Source: Kribbella monticola (lineage in GTDB: Bacteria; Actinomycetota; Actinomycetes; Propionibacteriales; Kribbellaceae). From it: a stretch of 64,000 bases of DNA. Each line of letters begins with the position of its first letter. Position 1 is the first letter of the stretch. Of this stretch, positions 1-8,880 are shown in pieces. Both the position numbers and the translations under genes were made by a program. The notes under the pieces are model-generated. The model did no database searches, was not told where the DNA came from, and saw only the letters and a program-made list of their open reading frames with translations. The stretch spans positions 434,001 through 498,000 of the forward strand of contig NZ_QFXK01000030.1 of NCBI RefSeq assembly GCF_003261635.1, in the 5' to 3' direction.

Positions 1-836
1 CTGCAAGCGTCGAGCCGGCGGACTTGCGGCGTGGCCGTGTACGCCGGCTGCCCGTCCTCGGCCTCGATCACGCGCGCCCGGATCCAGCCGGCCAGGCGGC
101 CGTCGACGATGCTGGTCTGGTGGTTCGCCGGCAGATGCAGGACCAGCGAACCCGATCTGTTCAGTCCGCCGGTGTCGTCGCGGTCCAGCTCGCACTCCGT
201 CCAGCCGGTCCCGGTCCACGCCTCCCAGACCAATGGTGGGCGGCGCGGATCGATGCCGAGCCCTTCGGTCTGCCCGGCGTAGTCGAGCCGCACGGCGACG
301 GACGGCGCGGCGACGTCCAACCCGATCAGCAACTCATCGCCTGGCTGCGGCGGCACGGCGAACGCTCCGAACGGAGGCCCGCCCGGCTCGTACTCCGTAC
401 CGTCCGGCTCCTCCTCTGTCCTGGTGATCAATGTGGTAGCCGCGACCGCCGGGATCACCAGGTCCGCACCGGTCGCGAACACGATCGGCGCCTCGGCGCC
501 GGACCGGACCGTCGCCGTCTCGGTGCCCTTGGCAACGGTCAAGGCGGACCGGGCCGGAGTCGCCAGCCAGAACGTGATCGGAGCGCGCGCGGGTGTCGGC
601 GGCACCATCCGCAGGCCGATCAGGTCGAGGAACTTGAGCTGCAGCCGGTCCGGCACCTGGTTCAGCCGGCCGAAGAGCTGGTCGGTGAGATAGGCATACG
701 CCTCGATCAACGCGATCCCCACGTCGGCCGGATTCTCGTCGGTCCACTCGGGACACGCCTGCCGGACCAGCCGGACGGCGTCCTCGACCAGCTCCGGATA
801 CCGCCGGTCGTCGAGACCGGGAGCGGGCAGCGCCAT
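1..836 (-). CDS. Baseplate J-like protein of the contractile injection system (3' end outside window)
   Basis: Reading leftward from an ATG at 836, the frame stays open to the window edge (about 278 residues seen). The N-terminus contains GIALIEAYAYLTDQL and RLQLKFLDLIGL, typical of the baseplate J / gp6-like wedge proteins (Pvc11-like) that link the spike hub to the sheath. It follows the gp25 gene with a one-base TGATG overlap, the usual order in PVC/AFP-type systems, so it is almost certainly translationally coupled. The remaining baseplate, tape-measure and AAA ATPase genes would be expected further left. The C-terminal half is unseen. Confidence 0.85.
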   Translation of the reverse strand, partial: MALPAPGLDDRRYPELVEDAVRLVRQACPEWTDENPADVGIALIEAYAYLTDQLFGRLNQVPDRLQLKFLDLIGLRMVPPTPARAPITFWLATPARSALTVAKGTETATVRSGAEAPIVFATGADLVIPAVAATTLITRTEEEPDGTEYEPGGPPFGAFAVPPQPGDELLIGLDVAAPSVAVRLDYAGQTEGLGIDPRRPPLVWEAWTGTGWTECELDRDDTGGLNRSGSLVLHLPANHQTSIVDGRLAGWIRARVIEAEDGQPAYTATPQVRRLDAC

Positions 837-1246
837 CAGCTCTGACCTCCCTCGGGCTGGTAGCGATCGGTCCCGAAGTCCACGACGAGTTCGCGCGAGG
901 TCGCCGTACCGCGAACGCGGTAGCCGATCGCGATGTGCAGTAGACCGTCTACGCCGTCGTCCGTGCTGACGTCGACCCCGAGCACTTCGACCCGTGGCTC
1001 CCAGGCCGAGATCGCGCGCTCGACCTCACGGGCGAGTAACACCCTGGTCGCCGGCGTCGCCGCCTCGAAGAGAAAGTCCCGCAACCGGCTGCCGAAGTCG
1101 GGCCGCATCACCCGTTCGCCCGGGTAGGTCTGCAGGATCAACCGCATCCCCTGCTCCAACTTCTCCGCGCCACGGACGACGGTGAAGTCGCCGCGTCCGG
1201 CGCAATCGACCGGGTACCGCAAACCTGCCACCGCCTCTGCGCTCAT
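836..1246 (-). CDS. gp25-like baseplate wedge protein
   Basis: 136-residue protein of the GPW/gp25 family (Pvc9-like), the small baseplate wedge subunit that nucleates the sheath. Family features seen are QTYPGERVMRPDFGSRLRDF near residues 38-58 and the C-terminal GYRVRGTATSRELVVDF strand pair. The length is normal for the family. An AAGGAGAG ribosome binding site lies just upstream of the ATG. It lies between the VgrG-like spike gene (82-base gap) and the baseplate J gene (one-base overlap), matching canonical eCIS order. Confidence 0.92.
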   Translation of the reverse strand: MSAEAVAGLRYPVDCAGRGDFTVVRGAEKLEQGMRLILQTYPGERVMRPDFGSRLRDFLFEAATPATRVLLAREVERAISAWEPRVEVLGVDVSTDDGVDGLLHIAIGYRVRGTATSRELVVDFGTDRYQPEGGQS

Positions 1247-1328
1247 CGCCTCTCCTTCGTCGGCCGTTCAGTCGACCTGATCGCGGTCCTGTCGAGCTCG
1301 GTCGAGCTGAATCGCTGTGTCCTCGAGT

Positions 1329-3191
1329 TCAGTTGAGCTGGATCGGTTTGCCCTTGAGCTGGACCGGCCCGGTGCCGTTGACGCTGACCAGCGCGCCGTC
1401 CAGCTTCACCTTCTGCGCTTTGAGATTGAGCTCCGCGCCGCCGTCGATGGTGACCGAGCCGCCGGCGCCCGCCTTCACCTCGATCGCGCCGCCGGGCCCG
1501 CACTCGATCGTCAAGCGGCCCTTCTCACCAGGCTTGGTCGCCTGGCCCGGCAGGCACCGCAGCGCGACCACCCCACCGACCTGGTCGATCTGCAGGGTGA
1601 GATTGCCGTCGCCACTGCCAAGCAGGATCTCCGCCTGGTCGACCCGACCAGGCGCCGGTACGTCGTCGTGGAAGGCCAAGCGGTTGCCGGACGGCGCGAC
1701 GACACCTCGCCAGTGCACGGCCGCGCTGTTTCCGTTGGCTTGCACAGGTTGAGCGCCCAGCGTGTACCTGCTGTGGTTGTTGACGATGCCGCCGAGGACG
1801 TACGGGCGCTGCAGGTCGCCGTACTCGAAGCCGACCAGCACCTCGTCATCCGGTTCAGGTAGGAACACCGTGCCGCTCGTCTGTCCCGCACCGGGCTGGA
1901 TCACGCAGGCCCAGCCGGTCTCGTAGTCGGGTGACAGCCAAGGCAGCACGACCTTGACCCGGCCCTTGGCGAGCGGATCGTTGGTGTTGGTGACGATGCC
2001 GCAGACCACACCCGGGATCCGGCGGTCGGGGACCGGCGTCGCGGCGACCAGCCCGAGCAGGCTGCGATCCTGCTGGCCACTGACCTCGAATCCCGTGCGA
2101 TAGCGCCCGTACGCCACCTCGTGCCGGACCCGCGTCAACAGCCATCGGCCGGCGAAGGGTGCCGCGACACCGCTGACCTCCACCAACCGCCCGACCGACA
2201 ACCAGGGATCGCCGATGCTCTCGCCGACCGCCTCCGCGAAGGTGTCCGCCATCCGGTCCGCCAACGCGTCCGCACGATCCCGGACGGACGCACCGATCGC
2301 CGTGCCGATGGAGACCGGTCGATCCGGCACCACAGTTGCCCGTTCCGACGGCTTCGGACCCCACCGGTCGCCCGCGGTACCGGACGGCGTACCGGTCGGG
2401 GCCGGAGCCACCGCTGTCACCGCGGTCGTGAGCCGGGAACCGATCGCGGTCGCGCCGGGCGTCACCTCCACCCGCTCACTCACCACTTTCGCGGTCAGCG
2501 GATCCCAGACGCGGACCTCGGCCTCACCGGCAAGGTTGCCGGCGGTGACCCGCGGCGCGAAGGACAGCAGGTTGGACAACAGCATCAGCGACACCGGCCG
2601 GCCGTTGCCTGCCCACGCACGGAAGAAGAACCGGCCGTGCTCGACACCGGTCTCGAACCCGATCGCGGCCGCCCTGGCGACCAGGAACTCCCAGTCGGTC
2701 TGGTTCACCTGACCGACATGTTCGTGCACCGCCCGGGTCGGGGTGATCTCGCCGATCGTCAGCTTGTTGCCCAAAGCAATCTTCTTCGCGATGTCGGCGT
2801 CGGAAGAGTTGACGAATGTCCTGGTACGCCGGGCGCGCTGCAGCCGGTGCTCGTGGGTGTAGCCGCGGACGACGATCGACGCGGCCTCGCCGTACTCCGC
2901 CTCCAGCGCCGTCACCTCCCCGGTGATCAGCAGGCGCGGATCCCCGATCCGTAGCGGCGAGGCGGCCGCGATGCCCACCTCGGTCCCGATCGCCAGCGCC
3001 GCCGTCAGCCGGTCACTCAGGCCCCGGTCGTCGAAGACGATCTCGAACATCCCCGGCAATCGCAAACTCAGATCGACCACCACCCGGACGATCGATTCGG
3101 CCAGCTCGTCGGCCAGCGGCCGCTGAGCCGTTCCGACGTACACGGCCGCGGTCACCGCCTGGTCCGGCTCGGTCCCGATCGTCAGCGTCAC
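1329..3191 (-). CDS. VgrG-like spike protein (gp27-gp5 fusion, Pvc8-like)
   Basis: 620 residues. The N-terminal two thirds resembles the gp27-like hub. An OB-fold phage_base_V domain begins near residue 398 (GIVTNTNDPLAKGRVKVVLP, then FLPEPDDEVLVGFEYGD). The last ~120 residues are short alternating polar/hydrophobic strands (GGSVTIDGGAELNLKAQKVK) as in the triangular spike beta-helix. It forms the trimeric spike under the tube and should carry the PAAR tip encoded at 11713. The start is GTG, overlapping the stop of the preceding gene by four bases (GTGA). No C-terminal toxin extension is visible, so cargo is probably delivered by other means. Confidence 0.93.
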   Translation of the reverse strand: MTLTIGTEPDQAVTAAVYVGTAQRPLADELAESIVRVVVDLSLRLPGMFEIVFDDRGLSDRLTAALAIGTEVGIAAASPLRIGDPRLLITGEVTALEAEYGEAASIVVRGYTHEHRLQRARRTRTFVNSSDADIAKKIALGNKLTIGEITPTRAVHEHVGQVNQTDWEFLVARAAAIGFETGVEHGRFFFRAWAGNGRPVSLMLLSNLLSFAPRVTAGNLAGEAEVRVWDPLTAKVVSERVEVTPGATAIGSRLTTAVTAVAPAPTGTPSGTAGDRWGPKPSERATVVPDRPVSIGTAIGASVRDRADALADRMADTFAEAVGESIGDPWLSVGRLVEVSGVAAPFAGRWLLTRVRHEVAYGRYRTGFEVSGQQDRSLLGLVAATPVPDRRIPGVVCGIVTNTNDPLAKGRVKVVLPWLSPDYETGWACVIQPGAGQTSGTVFLPEPDDEVLVGFEYGDLQRPYVLGGIVNNHSRYTLGAQPVQANGNSAAVHWRGVVAPSGNRLAFHDDVPAPGRVDQAEILLGSGDGNLTLQIDQVGGVVALRCLPGQATKPGEKGRLTIECGPGGAIEVKAGAGGSVTIDGGAELNLKAQKVKLDGALVSVNGTGPVQLKGKPIQLN

Positions 3192-4318
3192 CGGTGCACG
3201 CTCTTCTCACGGTGGGCACCGACCAGCGTCTTCTGCTCGCACTCCTGCAAGGTGAGCTTGACGGTCGCCCGGCTCGGTTCACCGGCCGGGGTGAACCTGG
3301 TGTACTGGAGGTTGAACTGCTTCAGCAGCACCGCGCCGGGCAACGCGATTCCCGCCTGGCCCCAGCCCAGTGCGAGCACCCACGGCGATCCGGCCGCCTT
3401 GCCATCCGATGCCGACGGCAACTTTCGGTTACAGAGATCGCAGTCCTTCGGATCGTCGTCCGGTGCCGCCGGCGCCTTGCCGGCCGACGCCGCGGAGGAG
3501 GGCTTGAGCTGGAGCCACTTCTTCAGCAGCGGCACCGCCCGGGCAATCGCCTCGCAGCCTTCGAGCCGGAGCTCGGGGAGTTCGACCTTCAGGGCGTTCG
3601 GGTCCACCACGACCGTGTGCGAGTCGACCGACGCGCGTTTGGTGTCGGCCACCCGCGACTTTTCGATGCCGATCTTCGAGGGGTTCGCGAAGAAGGTGAG
3701 CCGGTCGGTCCGGTTTCCCCATTCGTGCAGCTCCAGCTGACTGCCCGGCACCGGCTCGGCCGCCTTGAGGAAGCCGCTGTGGACGAACGTGAGCTTCTCG
3801 ATCGCGATGCCGCCACCACTGCCGGTCGAGAACGGCGGAACGGTCCAGGAGGTCGGTATCGCGTCGTTGAGAACCCATTTGTGGATCACCCGGTCCTGCC
3901 GGCCCAGACCGCTGCGCAACTCGATGACGACCGGGCGCTGGGGTCCGGCGGGCCAGCCCTGCGCCCAGCCGGCCACCTGTGCCTCCAGCCACCGCTGCAC
4001 CTTCGCGCTGCCCTCCGCCGTCATCGCCCGCTCGAGCGTCACCTTGGTGTACTTGATCTCGCCGGGCAGGTACCGCTGGGTGCCGTGGTTGCCACCCTCG
4101 GCGACCGGTCCCTCCGGGGTGAGCTCAACGCCCAGTCCCGAACAACCTGACCAGTAGCCGAGCGAGGTGCTGACCGAGTCCAGGCCCGGCACCAGGACGC
4201 TGAACCACATCGTCATGCCGTACTGCGGGTCGGTCGCGTGCACGTTCCTTGCCCCGGTGTCGCCGGACCGTAGTGCCTGCACCGGATTGGCGAGCTGCTG
4301 GAACCCGATCGTCGTCAT
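3188..4318 (-). CDS. Tube/adaptor protein with CIS_tube domain (Pvc7-like)
   Basis: 376 residues starting MTTIGFQQ at an ATG that overlaps the preceding tube gene by four bases (ATGA). A longer in-frame opening exists upstream, but it runs antisense-like through the tube gene and is not used. Residues ~1-165 look like a gp19-type tail tube domain (MTMWFSVLVPGLDSVSTSLG, FVHSGFLKAAEP). Next comes the CIS tube signature LELHEWGNRTDRLTFFANPS around residues 165-200. The Cys-pair segment CDLCNRK and a terminal domain ending LTLQECEQKTLVG follow. Pvc7-like proteins connect tube and spike. It stands in the expected position immediately before VgrG. Confidence 0.85.
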   Translation of the reverse strand: MTTIGFQQLANPVQALRSGDTGARNVHATDPQYGMTMWFSVLVPGLDSVSTSLGYWSGCSGLGVELTPEGPVAEGGNHGTQRYLPGEIKYTKVTLERAMTAEGSAKVQRWLEAQVAGWAQGWPAGPQRPVVIELRSGLGRQDRVIHKWVLNDAIPTSWTVPPFSTGSGGGIAIEKLTFVHSGFLKAAEPVPGSQLELHEWGNRTDRLTFFANPSKIGIEKSRVADTKRASVDSHTVVVDPNALKVELPELRLEGCEAIARAVPLLKKWLQLKPSSAASAGKAPAAPDDDPKDCDLCNRKLPSASDGKAAGSPWVLALGWGQAGIALPGAVLLKQFNLQYTRFTPAGEPSRATVKLTLQECEQKTLVGAHREKSVHR

Positions 4319-4797
4319 TTCGCCCGCCCCTCGGCCGGCAGGAACCCGGTGTGGCAGAGCTCGAGTGTCTCGATCGCCGGCCGGGAGCCGGCCGAGTCGA
4401 ACTCGGTCAGCCGCCAGCCGATCGGGAAGAACTCGTTCAGCCGCCAGGTCACCACCGGCGAGCCGAGGAAGTCGACCAGATGGATCGCACCACTCAACGA
4501 CCGACGGTCGCGGGTGACGCTGACCAGCCACGCCTGCACCTTGGCGGAGTCCCGGCCGACCGCCCGGGAGAGACTGACGTTCGGGTAGCTGACGTTGCCC
4601 GGGACCAAGGTGTCGTGGGTCGCGTCGCCGCCGCGGTAGCTGTACTTCTGCCAGCTGACCCCGAGCCCGGCGGCCTTCGACCAGCCGCCCAGCTGGTAGT
4701 TGGACGCGTCGATGTCGATCACGTACCGGTGCGACATCGCGACCTGGCCGCTGAGCTGCTCGAGCGCTCGGCCGGCGGACATGAGTGACGGTGCCAT
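4315..4797 (-). CDS. Tail tube protein (gp19-like, Pvc5-like)
   Basis: 160 residues of the phage T4 gp19-like tube family. The core SHRYVIDIDASNYQLGGWSK, the AWLVSVTRD strand and the closing ETLELCHTGFLPAEGR are characteristic. The ATG at 4797 has an AGGAGAT ribosome binding site eight bases upstream. An internal ATG (MSHRY) about 20 residues in is an alternative start. The third of three separate tube paralogues in the operon. In PVC/AFP systems such a divergent tube copy sits at the spike-proximal initiation ring. The stop overlaps the next start (ATGA). Confidence 0.9.
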   Translation of the reverse strand: MAPSLMSAGRALEQLSGQVAMSHRYVIDIDASNYQLGGWSKAAGLGVSWQKYSYRGGDATHDTLVPGNVSYPNVSLSRAVGRDSAKVQAWLVSVTRDRRSLSGAIHLVDFLGSPVVTWRLNEFFPIGWRLTEFDSAGSRPAIETLELCHTGFLPAEGRAK

Positions 4798-4808
4798 GGG
4801 CTGATCTC

Positions 4809-7796
4809 CTAACGCAGGTCGGCGAGCACGCCACGGCGCTCGCGGTCGATGATCAGTTCGTTCCGCAGCCGCTGCCGCAGTACGCCGTACAGCCGCTCCG
4901 CCAGCCGTCCGAGCCCGCCGGGATCGTCGAGCCGGACGACCGGATCGCCGGGTTGCTGCTCGGCCAGCTCGCGTATCGAGCTCTCCAACCGGTCGAGCCG
5001 GTCGAGCAGCTGCGGATCGGGATTGGTGAGCTCGGCGGCCGGCGCCGGCGATTCAGGTTCAGTTGCTGGAGGCAACATTTGGGGGAGCGAGATCCCGGCC
5101 AGCTCCGCCAGATCGATATCCGCTTCGGCGGGCGCTTGGGGAAGCTCGAACGACGCGACCGTGGTCGCCGTAACAGGCGCCGTCTGGATCCGCTCTCCAG
5201 TCGGCGGCGGACTCGGCGGCCGGCGATGCAGCAACGGCGCGCTTTCCGCGGCCTGGGTGCGGAACCACTCCTCGGTCCGTACTGCGGCAGCCTCCAACTC
5301 GAGCCCCGCCACGGAATCCATTGCCGGCAGCTGCGAGCCCAACGCCCGCTGCTGCAGTACATGAGTCAGCTCATGCGCCACCAACGCCTGGACACCGGGA
5401 TCCGTCAACGGCCCCGCTTCATCGGGCAACTGGACCACCCCGTCGGCCGTGAACGCCCGGGCCGACAGCGCCCCCGCCCGAGCACCGACCACCCGCCCCC
5501 GCCTGATCGGCAACTGCTCAACCACTACGCCGAACCGCGCTCCCACCGCCGCCAGAACCCCCCGGGGAACGACCACGTCCCGTTCCCGACCGCTGCCGTC
5601 ACCCTCCCCCGCGACCACCTCTCCAGCTCCCACCCGACGCCCGTCCCCACCTCCTTCCCGATCGCCGGTCTCCTCCACCCGATCACCCAACGCCGCACTC
5701 CACCCACCAGCCGCCTCCCCAACCCCTGCCCCCTCCTCCCATCCAGCAGGCTCCGCACCGCCACCCAACCCAGCAGGCTCCGCGCCCCCACCCAACCCGG
5801 CAAGCTCCGGACCGCCACCCAACCCGGCAGGCTCCGCACCGCCACCCAACCCGGCAGGCTTCGTGCCCTCACTCCTCACGTCGGCCCGCACTCCGCCGAC
5901 CCGTCCACGGGGCAACACCAACGCCCGTTTGCCCGAAGGCAGCCCCCGGCTCTGGGCGCCATCGCCTCGCAGGCCCTCACCCGACTCCGCCCCCTGTCCC
6001 GCTGCAAGACCACCGGCCGACACCTCCAGCCGCCTCACTTCGATGCCCCCAGCAACGACCGTCCGCTCGACTTCAGCGTCGTCAGCACTGTCCAGACGGC
6101 TGTCCCGCACACCGTCGCCCAGCACATCCCGATCGCTCCCGAGATCGCCACCGGCCCCATCGCCCCGGAAGCGGTTGTCGACTCCGTCCGCTCGGAGCCG
6201 ATCGCCGGAGTCGTCCGACCGGTGCCCATCCCCGGAGCCGTCCGACCGGCGCCCCTCGTCGGAGCCATCGGACCGCCGCCCCTCGCCGGAGCCGTCCGAC
6301 CGGAGACCATCCCCGGAGCCGTCCGACCGGAGACCCTCGCCGGAGCCGTCGGACCGGCGGCCCTCGCCGGAGCCGTCCGACCGGCGCCCCTCGCCGGAGC
6401 CGTCCGATCGGAGACCATCCCCAAGGCCGTCCGACCGGAGACCCTCGTCGGATACTTCCGCGCGTCCAGCGCCGGAATCGCCAGCGCCTGCCGTCCACCG
6501 CTCGGCGCCTCTGGCCGTCCGCCGCTCGCCGTCGGCATCCGGCGTACTCCGTTGCACGAGCGCGGGCAGCGGTGACGAGAGAATCGGCTGCTCATCCGCC
6601 TGCTGCCCACCCGAGGCGGCCTGCCCCGCCGACCGGGCCCTCTGCAGACCCGACTGCTCACCGAGCCGACCCTCGACCGACTCCGAACGCCCCTCGACCG
6701 ACTTCGAACGCCCCACGACACCGCCGCCCGGCGACTCCGAACCTGCAACGGAACCACCTCCATGCAGCGGCAGCCGCCACTGCGCCTCGGCAGCATCGTC
6801 CGGCGGCGCCGGATGCCCAGCGGCACGGTCTGTTGCGTCGAGCTGGCCGAAGGAATGGACCCTCGGATGCGTGGCGGTGCCTGCGGCCGGGTCGCGGTGA
6901 TCAACCGCAGACGCAGTCGTCGGCAGGGACTCACCGGTCGGCGGGGCTTGCTGGTGCCCAGCCGAGGGTGCAGTCGCCGACAAGGCAGTCGGCGCTGCCT
7001 GCTGGTGATCGCGCGAGGTCGCGTGGTCGAGGAGCGGATCGGCCGGGGCTGAAGGTTCGTCCGCGGGCCCGGCATCGGCCGGCTCGGTGGGGACGACGAC
7101 GGTTTCGGCGCGAAGGCCGCGTTTGCGGCTCTCCGCCAGGGATCGGCGGGAACTCGGCCGGGCGACCGCGGACGGGGCGACGGGGGTAGGGAGCGGCGGA
7201 GGTGCAGCCGACGAGGAGAAGCCGGTGAGCATCGCGACACCCGCGACGTCGCTCGCCTCGAAGTCGGCGAGCATCCGCTCGAATTCGCCGATGCTGCGGA
7301 ACGGCTGCGCCGGCTCCTGCGGTGGGCCGACCGAATCGTCGGTCACGGTCGTCAGAGGCACCCGAGCCGACCGATCTCCTCCAAGTACAAGGGGTTTGCG
7401 GGCAGGCACCGCCTCGAACACAGGAATCGTCCCGACATCGTCGGCCTCGGCCATGGAAGGTGCCGCCCAGGCCCGAGCAAGGCCGTCGACTCGCGCTCGC
7501 GGCACCGGGATCGCCTGGCCCTCGACGCGATGCCGGAGGAGGTCCGGCGTACCGACGACACTCGGCCTGCTTGTCAAAGGCGCCGGCAGATCGATCGTCG
7601 GTGCCAACGTCTCACCGCGCGCCCATTCACGCGGCCTCCTCACCTCGGCGGATGCGCCACCTTCCAGCGCGACTTCGGACCCGGCGTACGGCGCACTCCC
7701 GGCCGCAGCGACCGCAGACACGGCGTACGGCGCGGCTTCGGGCTCGGCCGACGCCGGGGCCGCCGGTGTCCGGCGGAGGTGGAAGGGCCAGCGCAT
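4809..7796 (-). CDS. eCIS-core DUF4157 protein with long repetitive disordered N-terminus
   Basis: 995 residues. The conserved part is near the C-terminus: residues ~745-860 form a DUF4157 domain with the zinc-peptidase-like helix LVAHELTHVLQQR (HELTH at ~808), the hallmark eCIS-core protein of actinobacterial and other environmental eCIS loci. A short helical segment follows (DRLDRLESSIRELAEQQ). The first ~740 residues are Pro/Ala/Gly/Ser-rich and contain two arrays of nine-residue repeats (around residues 450-540 and 640-685). The family is tied to eCIS, but its role (cargo processing, loading or assembly) is not settled. The start ATG shares a base with the stop of the DUF6760-like gene (TGATG). 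Repeat length is likely to vary between strains. Confidence 0.88.
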   Translation of the reverse strand: MRWPFHLRRTPAAPASAEPEAAPYAVSAVAAAGSAPYAGSEVALEGGASAEVRRPREWARGETLAPTIDLPAPLTSRPSVVGTPDLLRHRVEGQAIPVPRARVDGLARAWAAPSMAEADDVGTIPVFEAVPARKPLVLGGDRSARVPLTTVTDDSVGPPQEPAQPFRSIGEFERMLADFEASDVAGVAMLTGFSSSAAPPPLPTPVAPSAVARPSSRRSLAESRKRGLRAETVVVPTEPADAGPADEPSAPADPLLDHATSRDHQQAAPTALSATAPSAGHQQAPPTGESLPTTASAVDHRDPAAGTATHPRVHSFGQLDATDRAAGHPAPPDDAAEAQWRLPLHGGGSVAGSESPGGGVVGRSKSVEGRSESVEGRLGEQSGLQRARSAGQAASGGQQADEQPILSSPLPALVQRSTPDADGERRTARGAERWTAGAGDSGAGRAEVSDEGLRSDGLGDGLRSDGSGEGRRSDGSGEGRRSDGSGEGLRSDGSGDGLRSDGSGEGRRSDGSDEGRRSDGSGDGHRSDDSGDRLRADGVDNRFRGDGAGGDLGSDRDVLGDGVRDSRLDSADDAEVERTVVAGGIEVRRLEVSAGGLAAGQGAESGEGLRGDGAQSRGLPSGKRALVLPRGRVGGVRADVRSEGTKPAGLGGGAEPAGLGGGPELAGLGGGAEPAGLGGGAEPAGWEEGAGVGEAAGGWSAALGDRVEETGDREGGGDGRRVGAGEVVAGEGDGSGRERDVVVPRGVLAAVGARFGVVVEQLPIRRGRVVGARAGALSARAFTADGVVQLPDEAGPLTDPGVQALVAHELTHVLQQRALGSQLPAMDSVAGLELEAAAVRTEEWFRTQAAESAPLLHRRPPSPPPTGERIQTAPVTATTVASFELPQAPAEADIDLAELAGISLPQMLPPATEPESPAPAAELTNPDPQLLDRLDRLESSIRELAEQQPGDPVVRLDDPGGLGRLAERLYGVLRQRLRNELIIDRERRGVLADLR
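5744..5870 (-). repeat. 27-bp in-frame tandem repeat, ~4.7 copies
   Basis: Copies begin at 5744, 5771, 5798, 5825 and 5852. The exact 27-base spacing encodes the nine-residue unit AGLGGGAEP on the minus strand inside the DUF4157 protein. The copies differ by a few substitutions and keep the frame. Confidence 0.9.
6190..6450 (-). repeat. 27-bp in-frame tandem repeat, about ten copies
   Basis: A second, unrelated 27-base periodicity in the same gene encodes RSDGSGEG(R/L)-type nonapeptides on the minus strand. Near-identical neighbouring copies suggest recent slippage or unequal exchange. The repeat is acidic/Arg-alternating and probably disordered. Confidence 0.88.
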
Positions 7797-7966
7797 CAGT
7801 CACCTCCGTGGTGTGCGTCGAGCTCGGTGTGGATGCGGCCGATGCCGTCGATGACCCTCGTCCGGGTGGCGTGATCGAGGTCGAGGATCTCGGCGTTCGA
7901 CCAGTGCAGGTAGTAGGCGACGTACACGACCTCGTCCCAGAGCCGGTCGGGCGAGTACGTCGTCAG
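7796..7966 (-). CDS. Small DUF6760-like CIS protein, probable CTG start
   Basis: A 56-residue frame ending ...RIHTELDAHHGGD, with the core TTYSPDRLWDEVVYVAYYLH and HWSNAEILDLDHATR. This matches my recollection of the short DUF6760-type proteins found in contractile tail clusters. An in-frame TGA lies six codons upstream, and no ATG, GTG or TTG occurs before the conserved segment. The only start-like codon is a CTG overlapping the upstream stop as CTGA, in exactly the position where neighbours use ATGA or GTGA. A G-rich stretch precedes it. The gene is below common length and start-codon thresholds and would be missed by gene callers. Its stop shares one base with the eCIS-core ATG. Confidence 0.7.
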   Translation of the reverse strand: MTTYSPDRLWDEVVYVAYYLHWSNAEILDLDHATRTRVIDGIGRIHTELDAHHGGD

Positions 7967-8373
7967 GCTCCCCCCGGCGCATCACCCGCGATATCGACCG
8001 CGAAGTCCTGCCCGCAGGACGGGCAGGCGACATCGACCTCGGTGTGCCCGCTCTGGTTGATCCGCCGGTACAGGTCCTGCAGAAAGGCGAGATCGGAGGC
8101 GAACAGGCACTCCACCACCAGCGGATCGACGATCGGCAGCGTGCCCAGCCGGACCACCGTCCGCTCCAGCAGCAGGACAGTCAGGTACGCCGGGTTCTGC
8201 CGGACCCGGGGATCGGTCTGGGTGCTGATCTCGTCGCGTGCCGTCGCCAGCCGCATCACCCCGTTGCGATGCAGGGTGCCCTGCTCGTCGACGAAGCCAC
8301 GCGGCAACACGAACGGGTACTCCGTCCGCAACCCGGCCTCGGCCGGCCGTTCCGGGGCGTCGACCGGCATCAT
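7963..8373 (-). CDS. Small CIS-operon protein with CPSCG motif
   Basis: 136 residues from MMPVDAPERP; an ATG at 8373 or at 8370 overlaps the stop of the preceding tube gene. The middle is well conserved in style (FVLPRGFVDEQGTLHRNGVM, then VLLLERTVVRLGTL). The C-terminus carries one Cys pair in VACPSCGQDF. Similar proteins sit between tube and eCIS-core genes in contractile tail clusters and are usually annotated as tail assembly proteins. One CxxC alone could form half a zinc site or a site at a subunit interface. The precise role is unknown. Confidence 0.75.
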   Translation of the reverse strand: MMPVDAPERPAEAGLRTEYPFVLPRGFVDEQGTLHRNGVMRLATARDEISTQTDPRVRQNPAYLTVLLLERTVVRLGTLPIVDPLVVECLFASDLAFLQDLYRRINQSGHTEVDVACPSCGQDFAVDIAGDAPGGA

Positions 8374-8840
8374 GTCCGGTCTCCGCTGATCTCCTCGCAA
8401 GTGATCTTGCACTCGATCAGCGCGACGTCCGAGGCGCCGGCCTTCAGCGACGAGATGTTGACCTCGGACAGCCAGGCGTTGGTGAGGAAGTAGATCGCCT
8501 GCTGCTGGCCGGACGCGTCGTACACGGTGAGCGTGCCCGGCACCCGGGCCCGCGGATTGCCCTCCCGCGCCATCTTGTGCCACAGCAGGATGGCGTTGGT
8601 CCCGGCCTGGTCGACGGCCCGCTTGACCGTGATCATCGGCGGATCGGTCTTGCCGAACTGCTTGGTGTGGACGGTCCTGCCGGTCTCGTCGTTGTAGATG
8701 TACTCCTGGGTGGCGACCTTGGAGTTGATGCCGCCAAGTTCGGAGAAGGCCATCCGCCCCATCGGCGATCCGGGGAAGTCGGCCACGAACCTGGCCGCGC
8801 TGACCACGTTGCCTGGGGAGGGCGGAACAGTCGGTGCCAT
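8370..8840 (-). CDS. Tail tube protein (gp19-like)
   Basis: 156 residues with the tube family pattern: GRMAFSELGGINSKVATQEY, TVHTKQFGKTDPPMITVKRA, ILLWHKMAREG and NAWLSEVNISSLKAG. It is a close paralogue in layout of the tube gene at 8881-9369. Such pairs usually supply the main inner tube, or tube plus initiator. It is separated from that paralogue by 40 bases and coupled to the next gene by overlap. Confidence 0.92.
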   Translation of the reverse strand: MAPTVPPSPGNVVSAARFVADFPGSPMGRMAFSELGGINSKVATQEYIYNDETGRTVHTKQFGKTDPPMITVKRAVDQAGTNAILLWHKMAREGNPRARVPGTLTVYDASGQQQAIYFLTNAWLSEVNISSLKAGASDVALIECKITCEEISGDRT

Positions 8841-8880
8841 CTCGTCGGCCCTTTCTGTGCTGGGTTTGTCCGGTCGTTCG

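Noticed and set aside
3188..4834. 548-residue single protein covering the Pvc7-like and tube genes
   Set aside because: Its first ~170 residues are an out-of-frame reading of the tube gene; the ATGA overlap at 4318 marks the true start.
4785..6575. Long plus-strand frame (596 codons) across the eCIS-core gene
   Set aside because: Antisense shadow of a high-GC repetitive gene; Pro/Arg-rich, no family, and it reads through the repeat arrays.
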